The translations under genes were made by a program, and so were the position numbers. The notes beneath the pieces are model-generated. The model was given only the letters and a program-made list of their open reading frames with translations, searched no databases and had not been told where the DNA came from. A stretch of 64,000 nucleotides of DNA. Source: Aphanothece sacrum FPU1 (GTDB lineage: Bacteria; Cyanobacteriota; Cyanobacteriia; Cyanobacteriales; Microcystaceae). Location of the stretch: positions 496,001-560,000 of the forward strand of contig NZ_BDQK01000013.1 in assembly GCF_003864295.1 (NCBI RefSeq), in the 5' to 3' direction. Shown piece after piece: positions 1 through 8,529 of this stretch. The stretch's first letter is position 1. Every line of letters begins with the position of its first letter.

Positions 1-757
1 TATACAAGTCGCTTGGATGTTTACCCGTCAATAAGTAAACAAAGGTACGTCCTAATGCAAAAAAATCCGATTGAGGAATTGCTTGACCATTGAGTTGTTC
101 TGGGGGACTATATCCAGCCGAAAAGAGTCCAGTTACTTCTCCTGCTGACTGTTTAGATAAATAAGTTTCTGTAACTTCTCGTGCAGTGCCAAAATCGATC
201 AATACTAATTGGCCATCAGCACGTAACATAATATTTGAAGGTTTGATGTCCCTGTGAAAAAAGTTATGCTGATGAATCTCCTGTAAAATTCGTAACAGTT
301 GCATGAGCCATTGAATGCCCAGCTTTTGGGAAATACACTTACCACGCTGAGAAACATATTGTCTGAGATTAAGTCCCTCAATTTTTTCCATCACCAAACA
401 GTAAATTGGAGTATTACTGTTGTGGAGATAAAAAGTAAAATAGGCATCAGGGTCTACTTTCGGAATACCAGGATGGTCAAAGCGAGTTAAAAATTGAGCT
501 TCTCGTTCAAACAGTTCTACATACTTAGGATGGTTATGTAGAAGGACTTTTAAAACTTTTAAGGCAGTTTTATCTGAATTAGGATTAGTTGGGCTACGAT
601 CTTGTACTTCATAGGTTTTGCCAAATCCCCCTCCCCCTAATTCTTTAATAACACGATAGCGTCCGTCAAGCAGTAACTCCGAGCCACAGCTTTCACAGAA
701 TAAGATTGTATCCTGATTCTCAGGATGGGAACAGTGGGGGTTAATGCAAAGGCTCAT
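1..757 (-). CDS. Serine/threonine protein kinase with N-terminal zinc ribbon (3' end outside window)
   Basis: Reading from the ATG at 757 the frame stays open to the window edge, so the C-terminus is missing (about 252 residues visible). Four cysteines near residues 4, 9, 21 and 24 (CINPHC and CESC) form the short zinc-ribbon typical of cyanobacterial SpkB-type kinases. A Hanks-type kinase domain follows: a glycine loop (GGGGFGKT, about residue 41), the catalytic loop HRDIKPSN and the DFG motif in LIDFGTAR. It should phosphorylate Ser/Thr of target proteins in the cytoplasm; the target cannot be read from sequence. It lies 54 bases after the stress-protein gene on the same strand, so the two may be co-transcribed (inference). 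Confidence 0.9.
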   Translation of the reverse strand, partial: MSLCINPHCSHPENQDTILFCESCGSELLLDGRYRVIKELGGGGFGKTYEVQDRSPTNPNSDKTALKVLKVLLHNHPKYVELFEREAQFLTRFDHPGIPKVDPDAYFTFYLHNSNTPIYCLVMEKIEGLNLRQYVSQRGKCISQKLGIQWLMQLLRILQEIHQHNFFHRDIKPSNIMLRADGQLVLIDFGTAREVTETYLSKQSAGEVTGLFSAGYSPPEQLNGQAIPQSDFFALGRTFVYLLTGKHPSDLY

Positions 758-811
758 CCGACATTGCCATGTTTTATGTCTATAGTATAAGTTAAGGTTT
801 CCCCAAAATCT

Positions 812-1225
812 CTAAGATTTGACCACGAAGACCGAACAAGTGGCCTCAGCAACGACTTGACTACTCACAGAGTCTTCTATAACTCGTTCCACCCCTTTGA
901 GTCCTCTTGTACCAATGACAATAAGATCAGCGTGGTGAATATTAGCCAAACGGATAATTTCCTCAGCCGGATCACCTGTGGTTATTTCAATTTGACTTCC
1001 TGGTAGTTCAGATTGATATTCCTGAAGCTCTTGTTCTACTTTTTGATAAATTAAGGAAGCTGATTGATGAGGCCGATCTGGTTCGGATTCGTTACCATCA
1101 GAAGATGGCAAGACATGACACAGAATAATTTTAGTGTGAGCTTCAACAGAAATAACCTCTAAGGCTTGAAATACTTTCTCTGAGGTCTTGAAACAGTCTA
1201 GGGCTACCAATATTGTTTTAACCAC
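812..1225 (-). CDS. Universal stress protein, UspA family
   Basis: A protein of 137 residues, the usual length of a single Usp domain. It begins with the typical beta strand MVKTILVALD and ends in the family's nucleotide-loop region, GTRGLKGVERVIEDSVSS (residues 105-122). In ATP-binding members the last glycine of the G-2x-G-9x-G(S/T) motif is conserved; here that position reads as aspartate (IEDSVS), so ATP binding may be weak or absent. Usp proteins are cytoplasmic dimers linked to stress survival, with no defined reaction. The gene is divergent from rpsO and sits upstream of the kinase gene. Confidence 0.9.
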   Translation of the reverse strand: MVKTILVALDCFKTSEKVFQALEVISVEAHTKIILCHVLPSSDGNESEPDRPHQSASLIYQKVEQELQEYQSELPGSQIEITTGDPAEEIIRLANIHHADLIVIGTRGLKGVERVIEDSVSSQVVAEATCSVFVVKS

Positions 1226-1364
1226 TAAAATCTCTCCTGGCGGGCTGTCCTCACTCTAGGATAACCTGATTTTGTTTTGATGCAACTTGGCCCTGGTTGA
1301 ATCAAGGAGCAACCCTTAATCGCTGATTTGTGATAGGATAAGAAACCTTATGATAAAATGAAAC

Positions 1365-1577
1365 CTAAGACTTGAGGCTTGAGAGATACTCTCGATGCTA
1401 TTTAGCGGCTAAAGTCTTAATAAGGCGGTAGGCTATACCGTATCAGCCTGTGGAATGGGTGCTGCCGACAGTCCATAATGAAGCAGGAAGTAAACTTCAA
1501 TGTGACGTAATATTAGACCACGTTGTATCAGTTTTATGTAGCAGATTGCAGCATTTAGTTCATTAACTTCAATATCT
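1365..1577 (+). promoter_or_regulatory. Structured leader or small-RNA candidate upstream of rpsO
   Basis: The 352-base gap 1226-1577 has no convincing gene. Its rpsO-proximal part contains a run of small hairpins: gagag-ata-ctctc at about 1381-1393, tttagc-g-gctaaa at about 1399, aggct/agcct at about 1431-1453, and gaagt/acttc just before 1500. Bacterial rpsO leaders are often structured because S15 represses its own mRNA. That supports an autoregulatory leader, but a separate non-coding RNA cannot be excluded. I could not match it to a named RNA family. Confidence 0.3.
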
Positions 1578-1847
1578 ATGACTTTGACATCGACCCAAAA
1601 ACAAACCCTCATGAGTCAATACCAAATTCATGAGACGGATACAGGTTCTCCTGACTTACAAGTGGCTATGCTCACTGAACGCATTAACCAACTAACTGGC
1701 CATTTACAAAAAAATCCTAAAGATCACGCCTCTCGTCGAGGACTGCTCAAAATGATCGGTCATCGTAGACGTTTGTTAGCTTATATTAACCAAAAAGATA
1801 CAGAACGTTATCAAAATTTAATTAAACGTCTGGGCATTCGCCGTTAA
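1578..1847 (+). CDS. rpsO: 30S ribosomal protein S15
   Basis: A protein of 89 residues, the standard S15 length. It carries the family signatures HETDTGSPDLQVAMLTERIN and the basic C-terminal segment HASRRGLLKMIGHRRRLLAYI. S15 binds the central domain of 16S rRNA and bridges the two ribosomal subunits. The PAM68-like gene follows 27 bases later, an rpsO-PAM68 arrangement I recall from other cyanobacteria. The long structured leader ahead of the start fits autogenous control, but this is not shown directly. Confidence 0.97.
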   Translation: MTLTSTQKQTLMSQYQIHETDTGSPDLQVAMLTERINQLTGHLQKNPKDHASRRGLLKMIGHRRRLLAYINQKDTERYQNLIKRLGIRR

Positions 1848-1874
1848 ACTAAGCTTTATAGTTACGACAAATCT

Positions 1875-2345
1875 ATGTTTTCTAAACCTTCCGAGGGTTC
1901 TTTACCCTTTGAACCCGGTCAAAAAAAGAAAAAAGGCCCTAATCCCCCCCCTATTTCCCGGCCCCTTCCCCCTAAATCGGCTAAAAAATCTGATAAATCT
2001 CGTCAAGAGGCCAACCCTGGTACTATTCCCCAGAATGTTAGTCAAAGGATGATACGGCGTATGGCCATCTTTTCTGGCATTCCCACGGCATTAGGAATGT
2101 CCTCATTTTTTATATTTTATTGGATTGTTAGTCATGATTGGCTAGAAATTCCCACCTATGCTGTTGCTGGCGTAAGTTTTGGCTTATTTGGATTAGGAGT
2201 GTTAGGCTTAAGCTATGGCATTTTTTCCGCCTCTTGGGATGAAAATATAGTCGGTGGATGGTGGGGATGGCAAGAGTTTACCGCTAATTGGGGTCGAACC
2301 ATCAACGCTTGGCGAACCGCCAGACAAGAAGCAAAAAAAAATTAG
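1875..2345 (+). CDS. PAM68-like photosystem II assembly protein
   Basis: A protein of 156 residues with a hydrophilic, lysine- and proline-rich N-terminus (about residues 15-50). Two membrane segments follow, near 66-86 (IFSGIPTALGMSSFFIFYWIV) and 95-118. The conserved C-terminal region contains SASWDENIVGGWWGW. This is the layout of the PAM68/DUF3464 family, whose members act in the thylakoid in early photosystem II assembly. It lies directly downstream of rpsO and is probably in the same transcript. Confidence 0.88.
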   Translation: MFSKPSEGSLPFEPGQKKKKGPNPPPISRPLPPKSAKKSDKSRQEANPGTIPQNVSQRMIRRMAIFSGIPTALGMSSFFIFYWIVSHDWLEIPTYAVAGVSFGLFGLGVLGLSYGIFSASWDENIVGGWWGWQEFTANWGRTINAWRTARQEAKKN

Positions 2346-2439
2346 TGGGTTTTGACAATTAGATTGTCTAATAGGGTAAATAGAATCTATTGGGCAAGAA
2401 ATCAGGCAATAAAGAACTAGTGATAGAGGAACACAAACC

Positions 2440-3495
2440 ATGATCGTTGTGATGAAAGTTGGCTCACCAGAGGCTGAGATTGAATACGTTAGCAAAGAAT
2501 TTCAAAGTTGGGGCTTAAGTCCCGAAAAAATCGTTGGTAAGCATAAAGTTGTCCTTGGTTTGGTGGGTGAAACTGCTGGACTTGACCCCTTACAACTTCA
2601 AGAGATTAGTCCCTGGATAGAAGATGTATTACGGGTAGAACAACCCTTTAAAAGAGCTAGTCTCCAGTATCGTCAAGGAGAATATAGTGAAGTGGCTGTT
2701 GCTACTCCTAATGGTGTGGTAATGGTAGGGAAACATCACCCTATTACGGTAGTCGCGGGCCCTTGTTCGGTAGAAAATGAAGCCATGATCGTGGAAACCG
2801 CTAAACGGGTTAAGGCTGCCGGGGCCCACTTTTTGCGAGGTGGGGCTTATAAACCTCGTACATCTCCCTATGCTTTCCAAGGACACGGTGAAAGCGCGTT
2901 AGAATTGCTCGCAGCAGCACGGGAAGCTAGTGGACTAGGAATCATTACGGAAGTCATGGACACGGCTGATCTCGACAAAATTGCTGAGGTGGCTGATGTG
3001 ATTCAAATTGGGGCCCGCAATATGCAAAATTTCTCTCTCCTCAAAAAAGTGGGGGCCCAAGATAAACCTGTTCTCCTGAAACGGGGTATGGCTGCTACTA
3101 TTGATGATTGGCTGATGGCTGCTGAATATGTTTTAGCTGCTGGTAATCCTAATGTAATTCTCTGTGAACGAGGTATACGCACCTTTGATCAGAAATATAC
3201 CCGTAATACTTTAGATTTGTCGGTGTTACCTGTGTTGCGTAACCTGACTCATTTACCGATTATGATTGATCCTAGTCATGGTACTGGTAAATCGGATTAT
3301 GTGCCTTCAATGGCGATCGCGTCTATTGCGGCTGGTACAGATTCTTTAATGATTGAAGTCCATCCCAACCCTGCCAAAGCGATGTCTGATGGCCCTCAAT
3401 CTTTGACTCCTGAAAGATTTGATCGTCTGATGCAAGAGTTATCTGTGATGGGTAAAACTGTAGGACGCTGGACAGAAATGGCTGTTGCTGTTTAA
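2440..3495 (+). CDS. aroF: 3-deoxy-7-phosphoheptulonate (DAHP) synthase
   Basis: A protein of 351 residues that condenses phosphoenolpyruvate with erythrose 4-phosphate, the first step of the shikimate pathway. An N-terminal ferredoxin-like regulatory domain (about residues 1-85, MIVVMKVGSPEAEI) precedes the TIM-barrel domain. The barrel shows VVAGPCSVE, FLRGGAYKPRTSPYAFQG, ILCERGIRTF and the late IDPSHGTGK motif. This is the TM0343-like type I-beta form with a fused regulatory domain. It has its own 94-base upstream gap, so it may have its own promoter. Confidence 0.95.
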   Translation: MIVVMKVGSPEAEIEYVSKEFQSWGLSPEKIVGKHKVVLGLVGETAGLDPLQLQEISPWIEDVLRVEQPFKRASLQYRQGEYSEVAVATPNGVVMVGKHHPITVVAGPCSVENEAMIVETAKRVKAAGAHFLRGGAYKPRTSPYAFQGHGESALELLAAAREASGLGIITEVMDTADLDKIAEVADVIQIGARNMQNFSLLKKVGAQDKPVLLKRGMAATIDDWLMAAEYVLAAGNPNVILCERGIRTFDQKYTRNTLDLSVLPVLRNLTHLPIMIDPSHGTGKSDYVPSMAIASIAAGTDSLMIEVHPNPAKAMSDGPQSLTPERFDRLMQELSVMGKTVGRWTEMAVAV

Positions 3496-3532
3496 ATTCA
3501 ATGAACAGTTAATAGTTAACTAGGGTTAGGGG

Positions 3533-3577
3533 CTTGACATACTCCCCCGTTACAACGAAGTTTAACGGGGGAGTATG
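3533..3577. repeat. Palindrome resembling IS200/IS605-type element ends
   Basis: The sequence reads cttgacatactcccccgtt, a short loop, then aacgggggagtatg, a near-perfect hairpin with a C-run and a G-run stem. The opening cttgacatactccc is shared with the palindrome at 62098 and, inverted, with one at 14784-14838. Such palindromes mark the ends of cyanobacterial IS200/IS605-type elements. It also lies just after aroF and could terminate its transcript. Confidence 0.45.
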
Positions 3578-3658
3578 GTTCTATCGGACAAACTATGCTA
3601 AACTATTAATGAAGTCGCCTTGGTAATAATTTAGCATAACTTGTCCGGTAGAACCATA
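3574..3658. mobile_element. Short MITE (deletion derivative of a five-copy family)
   Basis: Terminal inverted repeats of about 34 bp: tatggttctatcggacaa at the left and, reversed, actatggttctaccggac at the right, both continuing into tatgctaaa. The same ends occur in the longer copies at 8530, 21793, 27253 and 30047. This copy has lost nearly all its interior. Its right arm overlaps the last codons of the phosphoribosyltransferase gene. Confidence 0.7.
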
Positions 3659-4293
3659 GTTTTGCTTAGTAAATCACAAACTTCTTGATCTGTCGTTTGT
3701 GAAAAATTTTCATACCAAAGACTAATAGAATGTAGCTTTTCTGGCATTTCTAGACAAACAATTTGATCAACTTCTATGGCTAATTCTTCATACACTGTTG
3801 GTGGAGCGACAGGAACAGCAATAATAATAGCGTGAGGTTTTTCTTCTTTTAAAGTAGCGATCGCGGCTTTAATTGTTGAACCAGTAGCAACACCATCATC
3901 AACAAGTATAATCGTTTTTTGGTAAATTTCGGGTAAAGGTTTGTCCCCTCGATAAACGCGATCGCGGCGTTTTAATTCTTCCGCTTCAACAAGCGTCACT
4001 TCTTCAATAATATCAGAAGTAATCTTTAACCAGTCTACAACATTATGATTAATTACCCGAATTCCTTTGGGGCCAATCGCGCCCATTGCCAATTCTTTAT
4101 GATGGGGAACCCCTAATTTCCTAACTAAACAAATATCTAAGGGGAGATGAAGTGTTTGAGCAATTTCAACGGCAACAGGAACCCCTCCCCTGGGTAAAGC
4201 TAAAACCAAACAATCAGACTGATTAGCATAACTTGTGAGTTTAATAGCTAATCTTTGGCCAGCATCAATGCGATTGCGAAAAATAACCTTCAT
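3631..4293 (-). CDS. Phosphoribosyltransferase-domain protein
   Basis: About 220 residues from the internal ATG at 4293 (MKVIFRNR). An upstream in-frame ATG at 4320 would add nine residues, and neither start has a decisive ribosome site. Type I PRTase fold features are LALPRGGVPVA near the start of the core and the PRPP-binding loop IILVDDGVATGST (VDDGxATG). These stand-alone cyanobacterial and actinobacterial proteins have no assigned substrate. The last residues (TMVLPDKLC) and the stop codon lie inside the right arm of a MITE, so the original C-terminus was probably altered by the insertion. Confidence 0.85.
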   Translation of the reverse strand: MKVIFRNRIDAGQRLAIKLTSYANQSDCLVLALPRGGVPVAVEIAQTLHLPLDICLVRKLGVPHHKELAMGAIGPKGIRVINHNVVDWLKITSDIIEEVTLVEAEELKRRDRVYRGDKPLPEIYQKTIILVDDGVATGSTIKAAIATLKEEKPHAIIIAVPVAPPTVYEELAIEVDQIVCLEMPEKLHSISLWYENFSQTTDQEVCDLLSKTMVLPDKLC

Positions 4294-4372
4294 AACCCCT
4301 TGCTGCCCCTCATTGACCATTTACCAATTAACTCATAGTTTTAACCCAACGCCAGTTGACACACCTATTGAT

Positions 4373-4996
4373 TTAGCGTAAAAAACTACTAATAACCCAA
4401 AAGACAAAAAAGATAGTTAAACTAACAGGTAATTGAGTGGTTCCACCGGCTAAATTAGAGATCTGTAATAATTGAGCTAATCCAATTCCTAAACCTACCC
4501 CAATAAATAACCCGACTAAAGTCATTAAAAAAGCACGGCCAAACCGTTGTTCTTTGCGGTTAAGGAAATAAATATTGGCAAAAAATCCCAAAGATAATAA
4601 TAAAGGGGCTAAAGAAGGTTGACCTATAGATGAAAAACCCGCAATTCCTGATAAAATCGCAAAAACACCTCCAGATATGAGAATATCTTTCGATGAAGGA
4701 GTATCAATAAATCGTTGTAACCACTGAGGAGAATTATTAGGGGAAATAGTGGGAGGATTGGCCGATACTTGGACGTTTCGTTCTGGAAAGCGAATCCGTT
4801 CGGGTACTTTTATCCTACCTTCTTGGCGCATTCTTAACCGTTCCATGATAATAGAATCATACGCAGTCTCAATACCTTCGACAACCTTACTATCATCCCG
4901 ATACTGTTGAGTTAAACGATTTTTTGCTTCTTGAATCTCCTCAAAAGAAGATGCTTCCGTCACCCCAAGTTTTTCGTAGGGAGTTTGTTCGTTCAT
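4373..4996 (-). CDS. CPP1-like J-like membrane protein
   Basis: A protein of 207 residues. The N-terminus (MNEQTPYEKLGVTEASSFEEIQEAKNR) resembles a J domain without the HPD motif, as in CPP1, the chaperone-like partner of protochlorophyllide oxidoreductase (DUF3353). The C-terminal half has about three to four membrane helices (about residues 103-130, 130-145, 153-178, 188-206). A strong ribosome site (aaggaggttt) lies 4 bases before the ATG. By family it is a thylakoid or plasma-membrane protein that assists chlorophyll-enzyme stability; the role in this organism is inferred. Confidence 0.85.
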   Translation of the reverse strand: MNEQTPYEKLGVTEASSFEEIQEAKNRLTQQYRDDSKVVEGIETAYDSIIMERLRMRQEGRIKVPERIRFPERNVQVSANPPTISPNNSPQWLQRFIDTPSSKDILISGGVFAILSGIAGFSSIGQPSLAPLLLSLGFFANIYFLNRKEQRFGRAFLMTLVGLFIGVGLGIGLAQLLQISNLAGGTTQLPVSLTIFFVFWVISSFLR

Positions 4997-5177
4997 GTAA
5001 AACCTCCTTTAATATTTCCCTCATCAAACCATTAAGTAAGTTTACGGTCAATAATTCTTAAGGGCAATTAATGAATAATCCCAGAACTATCATTGACCTT
5101 GAAAATTACCCTCTTCCCGTTAGTTTAACTTGAGAACTCAATCTCCGGCCAATTTTAGCGAAAAATTTTTAGCCCAA

Positions 5178-5456
5178 CTAACCGTTATCGGAACTATTAA
5201 CCGTTGTCGTCTCCATTTTTGTAGAAGTCTTCTGGGGTTGTTTTTCCTCTAATTCAGCTTTCATGGTCACAGATTGCTCTAATTGTTCAGCTTCTCGCTT
5301 AAACTCATTCTCAAAGTCTTTTGAGGCCTCCTGAAACCCTCTAATTGCTTTTCCTAAACTACGGCCAATTTCTGGCAATTTCTTAGGGCCAAAAACTAAT
5401 AAAGCAATGACCAAAATTAAGGCCATTTCTGGGAGTCCAATACCAAAAACGTTCAT
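5178..5456 (-). CDS. tatA: Sec-independent protein translocase subunit TatA/E
   Basis: A protein of 92 residues. One N-terminal membrane helix (about residues 4-21, ending LLVFGPKKLPEIG with the family FGPKKLP hinge) is followed by an amphipathic helix (RSLGKAIRGFQEA) and a charged, disordered tail. TatA oligomers form the pore that moves folded twin-arginine proteins across thylakoid and plasma membranes. A purine-rich ribosome site (ggaaaggaag) precedes the ATG. No tatC is visible nearby. Confidence 0.93.
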   Translation of the reverse strand: MNVFGIGLPEMALILVIALLVFGPKKLPEIGRSLGKAIRGFQEASKDFENEFKREAEQLEQSVTMKAELEEKQPQKTSTKMETTTVNSSDNG

Positions 5457-5579
5457 AATACTTCCTTTCCTTGCTAATTGCCAAAAAACCCGGATTAACC
5501 GGGGTAATTTAGCTCATCTGTTGTTCTCAATGCGAGATAATGACAGACTTTAGAACCCTATCACTTAACAGAAAAATAT

Positions 5580-5649
5580 TACCAGTTGTTATCGATAGCT
5601 TACCAGGGAAATGAGAGATAAGCTGATCGACAATAACTAATAACTGGTT
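5580..5649 (-). terminator. Long imperfect hairpin after psbH
   Basis: The arms accagttgttatcgatagct (left) and, reversed, accagttattagttattgtc continuing to gatcagctta (right) pair over about 25 bases around a loop of about 16. It starts directly at the psbH stop. It may act as a transcription terminator or mRNA 3'-stabiliser; no strong T-run is seen, so the role is inferred. Confidence 0.4.
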
Positions 5650-5844
5650 CTAACCACCCCAACCTACACTAAATCCATCAAGTAAGAGGGAAGAATTGTA
5701 GATTTGCAGAATAATCAACAGAAAAACTAAGAATAATCCCATGAAAACTCCCATCAGAGGGGTAGTTCCCCATCCAGGGACTACTTTTCCGTACTCAGAA
5801 TTCAGAGGTCTGAGTATCTCTCCTAACCAAGTGCGCTGTGACAT
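5650..5844 (-). CDS. psbH: Photosystem II reaction centre protein H
   Basis: A protein of 64 residues beginning [32 protein letters not shown], the highly conserved PsbH N-terminus, followed by one membrane helix (about residues 28-48, [17 protein letters not shown]). PsbH is a small thylakoid subunit needed for stable photosystem II and for QA/QB function. It is divergent from psbN, the usual cyanobacterial layout. Confidence 0.97.
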   Translation of the reverse strand: MSQRTWLGEILRPLNSEYGKVVPGWGTTPLMGVFMGLFLVFLLIILQIYNSSLLLDGFSVGWGG

Positions 5845-5927
5845 AGCTTACTAATGTTATCTCTAAATTAGATTCTGTAATGTTCTGTAATATTATAGAA
5901 GATACGGTATCACATTTAATGAAACTT

Positions 5928-6059
5928 ATGGAACCCGCAACAGTTCTTAGCATCACCATCGCGGCTATTCTCGTCGTTATTACAGGATTTGCTATTTATA
6001 CAGCGTTTGGCCCTCCTGCGACTCAACTCGATGATCCTTTTGAAGATCATGAAGATTAA
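5928..6059 (+). CDS. psbN: PsbN, photosystem II assembly protein
   Basis: A short gene of 43 codons starting [20 protein letters not shown] and ending in the acidic tail DDPFEDHED. One membrane helix (about residues 5-25) is followed by the conserved [10 protein letters not shown]. This is the standard 43-residue PsbN; an upstream in-frame ATG at 5919 would add three residues (MKL) and is less likely. PsbN is needed for photosystem II reaction-centre assembly rather than being a subunit. It is divergent from psbH. Confidence 0.93.
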   Translation: MEPATVLSITIAAILVVITGFAIYTAFGPPATQLDDPFEDHED

Positions 6060-6198
6060 ACTGATTGTTTTATATCATAAAACTTTTTGTCCCTATTGGG
6101 AATAGATCAGCACTACAACACTGCTTCCATCAGCACTTCTTGTAGGTTGGGTTGAGGAACGAAACCCAACACAACACTTATCTTAACCGAGCAACATT

Positions 6199-6224
6199 TA
6201 GGGGCATAATATATTATGCCCCTA
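6199..6224. terminator. Perfect 26-bp palindrome between convergent genes
   Basis: The sequence taggggcataat followed by its exact complement forms a perfect hairpin. It lies between psbN and the convergent coiled-coil gene ending at 6238, so it could end transcripts from both sides. The intergenic sequence around it shows no gene. Confidence 0.5.
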
Positions 6225-6237
6225 CAGTGTATTGTCT

Positions 6238-7335
6238 TTATTTACCTTTAGGTTGGTTTTTAGCTTGTTCTAGAGCAATTTCTTTCATCGCTTCAAAGGA
6301 ACTTCTATTAGAGGTTCCTTCAATAGCTTTGACGGCTAAATCTTGCACTTGTTTGAGAGAAGATTCTAATTGTTGACTTAAGCTATGATTACGAGTTTCT
6401 TGATTTTTAATGGTTTCTTCTAAAGACTTAATTCTGAGTTGATAATTTTGCTTTTCTCCTTCAATTTCTTTACTGCGTAAATCAGATTTTATTTTAGCTT
6501 GATAATATCCAATTCCTTTACCTTCTTCTTTTCCTTGTTTAATTTTCTGCTCTAGTTGTTGTTCTAAATTTTCAGCTTTTACCTTTGCTTCTGCATAGTC
6601 TTGCTCTCGTTTAGCAATAGTTTCTTCTCTTTGTTTCCATAGTTTTTCTTGTGTTGCTAATTGTTCTTTTAATTCTTGATACAAAACTTTCTTTTGAGAA
6701 TCGTATTCTTCTTGATCTAATTTTCGTGTTAATTCCAAATTATAACGGTATTCATCATTATCTCGCTGTTTAGATTTAAAATGATTTTGTTCTCTTTCTC
6801 GTTTCTCAATAGTATAGGTTTCTTTCTCTTTTTGCCAATTTTTTCGTAATTCCTCTAATTCTTTCTCTAAACTTTCTTGTTGTTGACTCAATTCTTCTTG
6901 ATAAGTTTTAGCATTTTCTTCATAAGTGTCAATTAAAGTTGATAAACTATCTTCTTTTACTTCATCAATTTCGTATAATTCCTCTAATTCCTCTAATTCT
7001 TCTGTTAATACTTTTTCTAGACTTTCTAAAGCAGAAGCTTCTGTAATTAATTGTTCTGATAAGTGACTGACTGCACTCCCAAAACTTGCTTGCAATTTTT
7101 CTAAGTTTTGAATCGTTAGAATAATATTATTGTTCATTGTTACTTCTTGTTTAATAGGTTTACTTTCAGGATTAACTATTTCTTTAATAGGGTTAGAAAT
7201 AGGTTTATCTTGTTTTTTTATACTGGTATTTAGTTGTTTAATTTCAGTCTCTAACTGAGCTTTTTCCTTCATTAATTCTTCATAAGCTTCCATGATTTGA
7301 GCTTTGGTACTTTTAGAATTAATCTTTTCTGTCAT
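6238..7335 (-). CDS. Long coiled-coil protein (paralogue of the next gene)
   Basis: A protein of 365 residues dominated by Glu, Lys and Gln heptads from about residue 75 to 345. It has no signal peptide, membrane helix or catalytic motif. It begins MTEKINSKSTKAQIMEAYEELM. Matching blocks with the upstream neighbour (an early KAQIM/EQIM region, a SHLSEQL/QGLSETL region, and repeated EKLWKQRE / EKLWQERE) indicate tandem duplication. Cyanobacterial coiled-coil-rich proteins can act as cytoskeletal or scaffold elements, but I do not recognise a named family and assign no function. Confidence 0.75.
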   Translation of the reverse strand: MTEKINSKSTKAQIMEAYEELMKEKAQLETEIKQLNTSIKKQDKPISNPIKEIVNPESKPIKQEVTMNNNIILTIQNLEKLQASFGSAVSHLSEQLITEASALESLEKVLTEELEELEELYEIDEVKEDSLSTLIDTYEENAKTYQEELSQQQESLEKELEELRKNWQKEKETYTIEKREREQNHFKSKQRDNDEYRYNLELTRKLDQEEYDSQKKVLYQELKEQLATQEKLWKQREETIAKREQDYAEAKVKAENLEQQLEQKIKQGKEEGKGIGYYQAKIKSDLRSKEIEGEKQNYQLRIKSLEETIKNQETRNHSLSQQLESSLKQVQDLAVKAIEGTSNRSSFEAMKEIALEQAKNQPKGK

Positions 7336-7369
7336 GATTTTTCTCCTACATTTGAATGATTACATTTTT

Positions 7370-8362
7370 TTAACTATTAGAGGAATTAGAACTACTTTGA
7401 AAAGCTCTTAAAGCTAAGTTTTGTGATTGAGTAGTAACCCCTTGTAATTGAGTGGTTATTTCTGTAATTTGTTCTCTATTTCGTTCAATTGTTGCTTCGA
7501 GAGATTGAATCGTAAAGTCATAACCTTGTTTAGTTAATTCCCACTCTTTCTCTAATAAATCTGCCTTGACTTTTGCCTCTCTTTCTGCATCCTTTATCGC
7601 ATCTCCTTTGGCTTTATTATATTCTTGTTTTAAAGTTTCTTCTGAGTCTTCTATTTTCTTCTGATTTGCTTGAAATTCTGGTTCTTTTTCTCCTAAAATA
7701 GTCTCCCTTTCTTGCCATAATTTTTCTTTTTCGGTATTATTTTCTCGTAATTGTCGCTCTTGTTGTCGTTTAGTATTTTCATAATCATCTGTTTCAATTT
7801 TTCGGATTTGTTCCATATTATATTGATAATCTTCTGCTTCTTGTTCTCGTTGTTTAGTGATTAATTGAGCTTCTTCTTCAATTTTAATAGCAAAGTTTTC
7901 TTGTTCTTTTTCCCATAATTCTCTATATTTTTCCTGTTCTTTTTCAATGGATTCTCGCTGACGAGTTATGGTTTCTTCTAAAAGTCTCAATCGTTCTTGA
8001 TGTTCTTTTCTTAATAAATGAAGTGCATCTGCAACTAATCTAACTTGTCGTAACTGTTGCAGTTGTTCTTGTTTAACAGTAATCGCTTTTTTGAGTTCAT
8101 CTAATTTAGAAGATTCTGTAGTTAAAGTTTCTGAAAGTCCTTGCAAAATACGACTAAAATCTAATTGTAAAGAAGCCATACCATTGACGATATTGTCAAC
8201 CGTATATTCACCAGTTTTTTCTAAGAGTTGTTTATTCTTTTCCTTTTCTAGTTCTTCTTCTTTCGTAAAAACTTTTGATTCTCCTTGTTTATACTGTTGC
8301 AAAAATTGAGCAAACATAGTCATAATTTGCTCTTTGGTTTCTATTGCTGTTGTTTGAACCAT
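7370..8362 (-). CDS. Long coiled-coil protein (paralogue of the previous gene)
   Basis: About 330 residues if started at the ATG at 8362 (MVQTTAIETKEQ). The upstream ATG at 8371 sits almost on top of the purine-rich aagggaga, so the inner start has better spacing. Coiled coil fills about residues 85-320, rich in KEQER-type heptads; the tail is serine/asparagine-rich (SSSNSSNS). It lies 34 bases upstream of its paralogue on the same strand, so the two probably form an operon and may co-assemble. Function unknown. Confidence 0.75.
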   Translation of the reverse strand: MVQTTAIETKEQIMTMFAQFLQQYKQGESKVFTKEEELEKEKNKQLLEKTGEYTVDNIVNGMASLQLDFSRILQGLSETLTTESSKLDELKKAITVKQEQLQQLRQVRLVADALHLLRKEHQERLRLLEETITRQRESIEKEQEKYRELWEKEQENFAIKIEEEAQLITKQREQEAEDYQYNMEQIRKIETDDYENTKRQQERQLRENNTEKEKLWQERETILGEKEPEFQANQKKIEDSEETLKQEYNKAKGDAIKDAEREAKVKADLLEKEWELTKQGYDFTIQSLEATIERNREQITEITTQLQGVTTQSQNLALRAFQSSSNSSNS

Positions 8363-8529
8363 AATTCTCATTCTCCCTTAATTAATAATGATTGAAATTT
8401 CTGCAATATTAATCATTATAGCAATTTATTTGCTTTGATGTGCTATAAAATTGATTTTTTAGTTAATATTATTATCTTAAATCCATAAGAAGATTAAGGG
8501 ACTTCATATTCATATTTTTTAATATTACT

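Noticed and set aside
1365-1577. 6S RNA, cobalamin riboswitch or group I intron in the rpsO leader
   Set aside because: Some short words resemble each family, but the conserved core strings and pairings could not be completed, so only a generic structured leader is listed.
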